Source: Prunus persica
Lineage: Eukaryota; Streptophyta; Magnoliopsida; Rosales; Rosaceae
NCBI RefSeq assembly: GCF_000346465.2
Contig: NC_034009.1
Location: forward strand, 8,341,251-8,405,250
Direction of reading: 5' to 3'
Length of the DNA: 64,000 bases
Below are positions 55,012-64,000 of the stretch, one piece after another (within the stretch, counting starts at the first letter, position 1; every line of letters starts with the position of its first letter). The translations under genes were made by a program, and so were the position numbers. Below the pieces are notes generated by a model. It saw nothing but the letters and a program-made list of their open reading frames with translations, did no database searches and was not told where the DNA came from.

Positions 55012-57050
55012 TTTGGATAGTTGGGTCTTAGGGCTCATATGGTATGTCAGACTGTACTGACTAATTTATGTCGAATAGTATTAATATGTTCCGAGAGTAC
55101 TGATTGTTTATCCATAATATAATAAGGCGTTTGGTGTTGTTCCAGATAAATAGTATCACTAAGTTATACTATGTTTGGTACTATTTCGGATAACATCAGA
55201 TCAGACTATTTTTTTAATAAAATTCTTTGATAATTTAATGAAAATTTAAATTCATAGGAAAATTGAGTAATTTAGTGGGAAGGGCTTTTAATTTACCTAC
55301 GGCTTCTTGCCATTAATCCCATATGTCCATTCAACATCATGAATTTGCCTAATAGTTTATTTAGTTAAGTAAAATTTAATTTCCAGCATTGACCAAATTA
55401 AATCGAACAATCCACTCATCCTCCAAACTGAAGTTTGAATCTTGGAAAACTGAATTATGAACCAAACTCATCCACTCCCCAACAACCAAACCCAAGCTTT
55501 TTGGTTGCTCTCTGAAACATCGAGTTTCAATTCAATGCAAAACATAGACAAATAAATAATTCCACGATGCAATTACATTCCTAATCTAACTTCCACAAAA
55601 ATAAAAACTCACGACCTAGTTTCCACAAAATTTAATAAAAGATGAAATATATAAAGAAAGAGAAGATGAAGACAGAATAAGAGAGAACAAACATATTGGA
55701 GAGAGTATGAGAGAGAGATGGATACTTGGAGAAGATAGCAGATAAGAACCCTAGGCAGAAGAAGATAACAATAGAATTTTTCACATGAATGTGTGTGTTC
55801 TTTTTCCCTAACCGTATAATTAAGCATGTATTATCTAAATCGGGGTGTGTAGATTGTATTTATTAGTCAGATAAAGAGAGTATTAAAAGTCCAACCCGTT
55901 TAAAATAGTCAGATAATTAAAAAATACGAGCAAAAGACAAAGAAGGAATCTTTGAACTTCTTGGAAGGTTAGGATTAGAATTTGGATAGTTGGGCCAAAA
56001 TTTGGACAATTAATTAAGTTGTATTTTGCCAAAGGGATATATGATTAGAGTACATGGAAATGAAAACAAAAACTACTATGGCATGGGATGGAAGTGTTTG
56101 TATATTATATGTAGATATTATATTCGAATGGGAACATCAAACTTAAAATTATTAAACTAATAATCCAAGATTTCCATTTCCAAAGTAGAATAATTAATAT
56201 TAACATGAGAGTGAAGTGAGTATATACCTTCTACGGTGCACATGCACCGATGCACCAAGATTTATAAATAAATAAAAATGAAACCTGTTGTTCAAGTTGT
56301 CCGGTTCCCTGTTTTTCTTTTTTGTTAAGAGTTCCCAACTTTTCTTAATATTTAATCTTTGGCCTGTTTTTTTTGGGAAAGAAACTTTGTCTTATTCTTT
56401 TTCTTCTTTTTTTTGGGGTCGAAATATCTTATTTAATTTTTAGATAAACTAATCTTAACCCAACTAACCCAATCAAATTTTAAAATTTATATAAATCCAA
56501 TCGACCAAATTGATTTTTTTTTTTTTTGGAAGATTCACTATTATACCCAATATAAGAGTCCAAATTATTTAAGAAATTCCTAAAAGAAATAGACTTTTTA
56601 AACATACTCAAAGCCTATTTACAACATAACAAAAAGGTTTTTAACTTCTTTTAAATTACAAAACTATCATTGATTTCTTGAAACAAACTCAACCCCAAAA
56701 CTTCATAAAAAAAATCCAAAACACTCAATAGGGTATTAAAGTAATTTAATAATTAAAATTAAATTCAATAGGGCCAGCTGTCATTTTTTGGGAGTTTTTT
56801 GAGTTTGTTTAGAGAAATTAAATGGTGTAGGATTTATTTATAGTTTTAGTGCTAAGAAAGAGTATATGACTAAATATCTTTCTTTTCTTTTTTTTGTTAA
56901 CTTGTAATAAAAAAAAAATTAGTAACTACAAATTTGTTGGGTATAAAATATTGGTTGAGTTTACTTATAAAATAATTGGGTTCAAATAAAAACTCTGTAA
57001 ATTTTTTTAATCACCAAATGCCTCGAGTTAAAAATTGATTAAGCACTTCA
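55012..57050. other. AT-rich intergenic sequence
   Basis: No gene is seen. A 16-bp direct repeat, aatttggatagttggg, at 55010-55025 and 55979-55994 brackets a segment containing gtttggtactatttcgga and other MITE-like phrases. Poly-T and poly-A runs are frequent (56130-57050). Confidence 0.5.
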
Positions 57051-57059
57051 TTTATGCAA

Positions 57060-58830
57060 TTACTATCTCCATATTTGGTAATTGTACAAATACGGGTGGA
57101 CCTTGCATAAGTAAATGTGGTCTTTATTCTTGTAAACACAAGGGTTTACAATATTAAGGAATCATATCACAATGTTTTGGACATCAATGTTCCATAAATT
57201 TGTAAAGTGTATCCATATTGTTGTAATACTATAATTTACAATATAAATGATATCCATTACAAGGTTAAGGTAAGTGTGGACCCTGGAGAAGTAAATGTGA
57301 TCGTTATTCTTGTAAATACAAAGGTTTACGACATTAAGAACTAGTTCTACAACATTTTGGACGTAAGCATTCCATAATCTTATAAAGTGGATTCATAATC
57401 TCGTAGATTACAAGATTTGGGTTCCCATTTATATGGTTTTGCAACCTAATTACAAATTTAAAGTTCATTCTAGTCCATAATCTTGTAATACAATAATTTA
57501 CAATAAAAAGGATCCACATTATAAGTTAATGGAACACTGAAGTCCCAAACATTGTAAAAAGGGTCCTTAATATTGTAAACCATTGTATTTACAAGAATAA
57601 AGACCACATTTGCTTCTCCAATGTCCACCTTTACCTTAACATTGTAGGGGGAATCCTTTCCAATGTAAATTAGGGTATTACAAGATTATGCATTATGAAG
57701 AACCTTAAAAGTGTAATCATGGTGCACAAAATTATAAATGAGAACCCAAATCTTGTAATCTATGAGATTAATGATCCACTTTACAAGTTTACGGAACTCA
57801 TACGTACAAACTATTATAGTATGAGTCTTACATGTTGTAAATCAATGCATTTACAATAATAAGGACCAATTTTACATCTCTAAGATCCACCCTACCTTAA
57901 ACTTGTAATAGAGATCATTTCTATTGTAATTTATGATATTACACATTTATGGATACATTTTATAAGTTTATGGAATACTGAGGTACAAAATATGGTAAAA
58001 GGGGTCCTTAAAACTGTAAATTCTTGTGTTTACAAGAATAAAGACCGCATTTATTTCTCCAAGGTCAACTCTTACCTTAACTTTGTAAGAGATATCTTTT
58101 CTATTGTAAATTAGGGTATTACAAGATTATGGTTTAGGAAGAACCTTAAAATTATAATAATGATGCAAAAACTTGAAAATGGGAACCCAAATCTTATAAT
58201 TTACGAGACTAAGGATGTACTGTACAAGTTTATGGAACACTTAAGTCCAAACAGTTGTAATACGAGTCATTAATATTGTAAACCGTTGCATTTCCAAGAA
58301 TAAGGATCAGTGTTATAGTATTTGGGATTGAGAGTTCCATAACATTGTTAAATTTATCCCTAATCTTATAAAAACAAGGGTTTGCAACATTAAGGACTCA
58401 TGTTACAATGTTTGGGACATGAGGGTTGCCAAATATTATAAATTTTATCTCTAATCTCGTAAAAACATGAGTTTACAACACTAATTACTCATATTACAGT
58501 GTTTGGGACATGAACATTCCATAACATTGTAACATTTATCCATATTCTTGTAGATTACAAGATTCAGGTTCGAATGTACGAGATTTTACATCGTCATTAT
58601 AACTTTAAGGTTTACTTTGATCCATAATATTTTAATAGCCTAACAATTAAAATGATCTCAATTACAATATTAAGGTATTGTTGGACTTGAATAACTAAAA
58701 TTGGGTCCTTATTCTTGTATAAATCACGATTTACAACAGTAAGGACTCATGTTAAACTGTTTTGGACATGAGAATTCCAAAAACTTGTGAATTGTATCCA
58801 TAAACTCGTAAGAGCAATTTGGAGCTCAAA
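57060..58830. repeat. Degenerate direct and inverted repeat field
   Basis: A phrase like gtaaatgtggtctttattct occurs in one orientation at 57112 and 57292 (180 bp apart), and in the opposite orientation near 57588, 57848, 58029 and 58288. Other shared phrases (gttacaatgtttgggacatg, cataatcttgtaa) recur throughout. The whole is a diverged array with head-to-head units. No coding frame. Confidence 0.75.
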
Positions 58831-60338
58831 TACCAGAGGTCGTTTGGCACCACTCAGGCAATTGGTTTTCGCAAATTGGAAGTGCAATTACAAGGTTCCT
58901 ATTTGTCGATTGCCAACTTGACATGGCTGAGTGAAAGCAAAATAGGCAATTTCACTAACTTGTAACAAAAATAACAATAAAACTTGGGTAGCTTTATATA
59001 AATCCAAATAGCCAAACTGAAATTGTTTTTGTTAACGTGTAACAAAATAAAATAAAATAAAATAAAAAATCTTTGGAGATTGTAGAGTTTTCCTTGATTA
59101 TTGAAAACTGACACGACTTAAATAATTTTAAAGAAATCTTTGTATATTTGAATTCCACCTCAACATTCACAAGGAATATATAATTTCGACTAAAAAAATG
59201 AGGGAAATATGATTGCATCTATGTTTAATCACGAGTACATAACAAAATTTATATGTAGAACTGGCGCAATAATTTAGTTGGTGCATAGACAATGTCAATT
59301 GCACGACTGGAATGCAAATGGGACCGCTTTATTTGTCAATTGCATGACTGGAATGCAAATGCCTCTACCTATTTGTCAATTGCATTGATAAATCACATAT
59401 TATATTTACACTCTCAAAATTGAAAAGGCTGCCAATAACATGGCAATATGCATACACTAATCTCAAAATACAACTTTAAACTATGATATAACAGTCAAAT
59501 TTACTTTAAAAACTTATTCTCAATGGTACTATACCTCATCAAAGCCAACATAAACTTCATTCATGTAATTGAAAGTATTCTTCAATACATTCGCTTTACA
59601 TAACCAATAATTATAAAACTAAAATCTCAAGTCATTATGTATTTAAAAAAAAATTACATTCTCCAGATACAATGAAAATGTTACAAATTCAAGTAGCCAA
59701 ATAAATAGACTCCAAAATAGTATATTAGTCTTGTACTTGGCCTAGTTCTTTACCCCAACCTGAAAAACAATCACAAAAACATCAATAAAATGAATGGGAA
59801 ACATAAAACATCAATAATATGCTAATATGAAAATAATTACAAAGTCATCATTATAAACAAAAAAAATAACAAACCTACAACAACATAATTAACTTGAATA
59901 ATAGAAAGCAATATGCCAATTTCGGGTAGAGATTTGTTCTTTTCTTTTTTCTTTTTTTACTTTTTGGATTGTATAACGATTATCAATCTTATAGGCTTTG
60001 AATATCAAACAAAAAAACTGCAAAGAAAGCAGCCAAAAGCTGGGACTAGCTTCAATCATTATCTCCAAGGCCATGTACAATGGCCTGGTGTTTGTCTTTA
60101 CGTCCTCATTTTGTGATTCCAAACTTACTATACTTAGCACTATGCCAAGATTAGGCAAATCATGCCACTTCCAATGTAGCATGATAGTTTTTAACATGCA
60201 GTTCATAATATATATATTCCTCATGCATCACTAAAATAAATAAATAAAATCTCCAACCATTCACCAAAATGAAAGACAGAGACAAAGAGAGATATATCTG
60301 AGGAAAAAAAAATAAAACAAAACAAAACAAAATTTTAC
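58831..60338. other. AT-rich sequence with a short tandem repeat
   Basis: About 2.3 copies of a 41-bp unit (tgtcaattgcatgactggaa...) lie at 59293-59390. Reading frames on both strands at 59889-60234 are shadows without recognisable protein content. Confidence 0.45.
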
Positions 60339-60824
60339 CCATTTCATATGCTGGGAAGGGTGGATGGGCTGCTAGTTGGAATACCTGCAAATCCAAAATC
60401 AAAATAAAAACAATACCTAACTGGAAAACATAATCAAAACCAATTTCAAATTAAGAAGCACAAGAAGAGTGAGTCCCTTTCCCATGTAGAAGATTTAGAA
60501 GTCATGTAAATTAGGACTCTTCATATGCATGGTACTATTGATTGCAGTGAAGTTTCATGTTCAGTGGGTTAGGAAGTCCTGTAAATAGGAAAACATACAA
60601 GCCAAATAAAACAATAGTTATAGCTAACTACCAACAGTTCAATTATTGGGTGTTGTCTAAAGTCAAATATCGCATATTGCAAAGACAAGGCATTAAGAAA
60701 ATCATTCATAAAAAGGCAAGAAACTACCTACTAAAACTTTGAAAGTAAGACGAAGAAAATAACCAGAAGGCACGTGCCCCTTTTCTGCTCGTTCCTTCTT
60801 TGCACGCCTCTTTTCCAGATCAAC
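60339..60824 (-). other. Possible exons of an unrecognised host gene
   Basis: Two short stretches look like exons on minus: 60764-60824 (frame EKRRAKKERAEKG, flanked by tgtaag and ctg|gttatt) and 60339-60384 (frame FQLAAHPPFPAYEM, flanked by ttgcag and gg|gtaaaa). A third possible exon lies at about 63700-63745 beyond the CACTA element (EVAVVSEIVAGLYK, donor aaag|gtatag). The phases do not join cleanly in the best frames, so this may be a dead or misread gene. Confidence 0.3.
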
Positions 60825-60906
60825 CTTACACGAGCAACAAGAAGCAGCTACATTATGAAAACTATCACAGAGACCACATCAATAGAATAGAAGTTATAAC
60901 TATGGT

Positions 60907-62487
60907 ATGAAGGTCCCTGAAGGTTATTCTTCAAATATTAAAAATCTTGTATCTTTACAAGATTCAAGACTTCTTGGCCTTAAATCAGATGATTGTCATA
61001 CCTTAATGCAACAATTGCTCCCTGTGGCAATTCGTTCTGTTTTGGAGAAGCCTGCAAGGTATGCAATAACTCGTTTGTGCTTCTTCTTCAATGCTATATG
61101 TGCAAAGACTGTTGATGTTTCCAAGCTAGATAAGTTGGAAGAAGATGTAGTAGTTACTCTGTGTTTGCTTGAGAAGTACTTTCCCCCTTCATTCTTTGAT
61201 ATCATGGTTCATCTAGTAGTACATCTTGTCAGAGAAGTTCGTCTATGTGGGCCAGTATATTTTAGGTGGATGTATCCGTTTGAAAGATATATGAAATTGC
61301 TGAAGGGGTATGTTCAGAATCGTACTCGTCCCGAAGGTTGCATTGCTAAGCGGTATATAGCTGAAGAAGCGGTAGAGTTTTGTACTCAGCATTTATCTGA
61401 TGTTAGTACAGTTGGAGTGCCTTCAAGCCAAAAGATGGGAGTTTCAAAGCCATTATCAGGTTGCACAGTGAGCGTAGTTGATCAGGACCTGTTGAATCAA
61501 GCACATCTATATGTCTTGGAGAATACGGAGGAAGTCCTACCTTATATCGAGTACGTATGAGTTTTATTCTTTAAGTTTCCATTTTAAATTATTTCTTATG
61601 TTTATCTTATATATTTGGGACCGTAATGCTTGAATTTTTCGTGTCATGTAGGCAACATATGATCCACATCAAGACTGCTTATCCAAAATTTAGAAAGAGA
61701 ACAAAGTGGCTGCAGGATAAGCACAATAGCACTTTCATTCAATGGCTACGCTTCAAGGTATATGTTGTTGAATAATATATTTCTCTTTTAATTTTCTTTT
61801 AATTTCTATGTTAGATTGAATTAAGATATGATTAATTTGCAGGTTCAAAGTGAACTTGAGGAAGACAATCATGGCGTATCAGAAAATTTAAGGTGGCTAG
61901 CAGCTGGTCTAAACATGGCAGTGCCATTATATAGGAGCTATCTTATTAAAGGTATTAAATTCAATATCAAGGCACAAGATGATGTGCGGACAACTCAAAA
62001 TAGTGGAGTTTATTTACTTGCACATACCATTCAAGTTGCTAATGCCAAGGATAAAAACCCAATTCTCTCAAATATGGGTTTCTATGGTGTCATTCAAGAA
62101 ATTTGGGACCTTGACTACCAAAAGTTTACAATCCCAGTCTTTAGGTGTGATTGGATAGATAGTTCTGGTCTTGTAGTCGACGAACTTGGATTTACCCTTG
62201 TAGATTTGAGTAAAATTGGACATAGGAATGACCAATTTGTTTTGGCTTCTCAAGTCAAACAAATATTTTTTGTTGACGACCCGATGCATCGTGGTTGGTC
62301 GGTAGTGTTATCAATGCCTAATAGAGAATATAATGATGTTATTGGTGATAAAGTCTTAGGTGATGTGATAATTGAGTGTGAGCCATTTACTAGAGGGATG
62401 CCAAATGTTGACACATTTGATGAACTGGTGAGTGAGTTAGGTGGTCAAAATATTCGAGATGGGTGTGAAGATATATGGATTGAATGA
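60907..62487 (+). pseudogene. CACTA TNP2-type transposase, C-terminal half
   Basis: Three exons: 60907-61550, 61652-61757 and 61843-62487, GT-AG with matching phase. The first encodes a DUF4218-like domain (GYSSNIKNLVSLQDSRL, LLPVAIRSVLEKPARY, WMYPFERYMKLLKGYVQNR); the last a DUF4216-like domain (GIKFNIKAQDDVRTTQNSG, FRCDWIDS, FVLASQVKQIFFVDDP). These domains occur together at the C-terminus of En/Spm TNP2 transposases. The N-terminal catalytic Transposase_21 region is absent because the element is truncated just upstream. The remaining frame is open, so decay after truncation is slight. Confidence 0.85.
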
Positions 62488-62619
62488 TGCTTATGTAATT
62501 GGCAGTGTATGATATTAATTTTGTAATATATTGTAATGTGATTTCTTCACTTTCATTATACAGGTTTTGACCACAAAACAATCAGTGCAAAAAATACTGG
62601 TTCCAGATTACATCATTAT

Positions 62620-63670
62620 ATTCTGCATAAAAAACGACGTATGTTCAAATAAAACACGACGTTATTGTGAACCAGTTATTCAGCATATTTACTGACGTCT
62701 TAAAACAACGTAACAATGAAGAACCACGACGCTATTGTGAAGCAATTATTCAGGATATCACGTCGGGGAAGGATTAAGAACCGCCATGTAATTCAAAATA
62801 ACACGACTCCAATCCCATAATACCGACGTCTAAAAAACGAGATATATAATCTGAACGTTAAAAAATACGACGTCATCATACATTTTCCACGTCGCAAGTT
62901 CTTTTATAAACGAAGAGGAACGAAATGAATTCCGACGGTAATTCATTATAACCGTCGTCTAATATCAATTAAACGACGTTATTTGTAATACGGCTCTCAT
63001 CATAATCAACGCCGTCTATATGTTCTGTAATACGGCTCTCATTTATTTAGAACCGACTTTGTTTAGAAGTTCAACGTCGTCTATATTAATAAGTGCGTCG
63101 TGAGTAATGAATACATATAAATGCAACGTCGACTATATAAATGCCACCGACGTTGTTTCGCATTTCAACGTCAACTATATAAATACATACGTCGTAAATA
63201 ATGACACTGACAACTATTTCCACGTCATCTTTTTTAGAAAAATCGAAGTGAAAAATTTATTTCACGACAGTTGTTTGTAAATAAGAGACGTAGTAGATTT
63301 CAATAACGTCGTCTTCTCATGTATTTAAAGACGTCATATTTTTTCTTGTCGTGAAAATTATATTTAACGGCGTAGTGTTTTAGTTGTCGTCGTTGTATGT
63401 CTATCTTGCGGCCTTGTTCTTTTAATATGTGTCATATTTTTCCTTTTTAACAACGGTTTTTTTAGAGAGTTGGTCGTCTATTCTCATCCTCAACTGCTTT
63501 TTTAGATCTTTTTGCAGTACAAAGACGTCGTTTTGTATTTGTTGATGACGTTGTATATTTTAACAACGACGGTGATTTAGCGTCGTGGTTTATGAGGGAA
63601 AAGATGACGGTGGATTCCACGACCATTGAAAAACCGAATACACGACGGTAATTTACCGTCGTCTTTTTGC
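62620..63670. repeat. CACTA subterminal repeat region
   Basis: Dozens of short motifs with an ACGACG or CGTCGT core in both orientations, spaced about 20-50 bp apart, ending at the terminal inverted repeat. In En/Spm relatives such motifs bind the element's regulatory protein. Confidence 0.8.
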
Positions 63671-63688
63671 TTTTTTGTAGTAGTGTAG

Positions 63689-64000
63689 AACTATACCTTT
63701 GTAAAGGCCTGCAACTATCTCAGAGACCACAGCAACCTCCACCATATTTTTTCTACTATGACCATGATTAAAAGTTTATTTCAGTTGTTGAACCTTCACT
63801 TACATAAACAAAATTAAATGCAACAGAAACAACAACACTCAAAGCAATCATATAAAGCAAGAAAATTTACCTAAGAACAGAAATCAAAGTACACACTTTT
63901 CAAATCCAAATTACCTAGTCTTTGCTTTGGGGCCAGATGAAACAAAACTCCCTACAATACAGGCAGTGGCAGAGCTAGGATTCTTAGTATGGAGGGGCCA
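63689..64000. other. Right flank of the window
   Basis: The window ends in gtggcagagctaggattc...ggaggggcc, a phrase common at the edges of plant repeats, so another element may begin here. No gene can be called. Confidence 0.4.

Larger units (their letters stand above)
60903..63685 (+). mobile_element. CACTA (En/Spm) transposon, 5'-truncated
   Basis: The right end (63669-63685) is gcttttttgtagtagtg, the inverted CACTACTACAAAA terminus. 62620-63670 is packed with acgacgt / cgtcgt motifs in both orientations, typical CACTA subterminal repeats. Coding sequence for the C-terminal half of the transposase precedes it. No left terminus or catalytic half is present, so the element starts abruptly at about 60903. 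Confidence 0.85.

Overview
The window is plant nuclear DNA and reads as a eudicot. It has spliced genes, a plant ABCB transporter, plant-type LTR retrotransposons and hAT, Mutator and CACTA DNA transposons. A Rosaceae-like woody dicot is my impression only and nothing here proves it. Most of the 64 kb is transposon. Host coding sequence is limited to one apparently intact ABC transporter (46.5-51.9 kb), one small unrecognised two-exon gene (23.1-23.7 kb), two pseudogenes (ribosomal protein L38 near 22.5 kb, a HAD 5'-nucleotidase at 40.2-41.4 kb) and possible exon scraps near 60.5 and 63.7 kb.

Layout: 0.4-11.2 kb is a young Ty3/gypsy element of Tat/Retand type on + (element A), with perfect 5-bp target duplications, LTRs differing at two sites, a reverse transcriptase lacking its catalytic core, a 97-bp tandem array and a spliced antisense gene. 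11.3-14.8 kb is AT-rich with SINE traces and three small inverted-repeat elements. 14.8-21.5 kb is a young Ty1/copia element on - with broken pol (copia 1). 21.5-23.8 kb holds a 27-bp minisatellite, the L38 pseudogene and the small gene. 23.8-35.5 kb is a second young Tat-type gypsy element on - (element B), with full-length gag and pol and a multi-exon antisense gene that has its own TATA box and 5' UTR intron; three assembly gaps fall inside it. 35.9-40.2 kb (copia 2) and 41.6-46.5 kb (copia 3) are older copia elements on -, flanking the dead nucleotidase gene. 46.5-51.9 kb is the ABCB gene on -. 52.5-55.0 kb is a nest: a hAT-like element, a Mutator-like element inserted at its right end, and a solo gypsy LTR inside that. 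57-58.8 kb is a degenerate inverted repeat field, and 60.9-63.7 kb is the 3' part of a CACTA transposon.

The most unusual material is in the two Tat-type elements. Both encode gag and pol in one frame separated by a single stop codon, element A with the exact CAA-UAG-CAA-UUA readthrough context. Both carry spliced genes on the opposite strand between pol and the 3' LTR. Their LTRs, and the solo LTR, share one conserved block followed by a GC-rich palindrome within the transcribed leader, although the rest of the LTRs differ.
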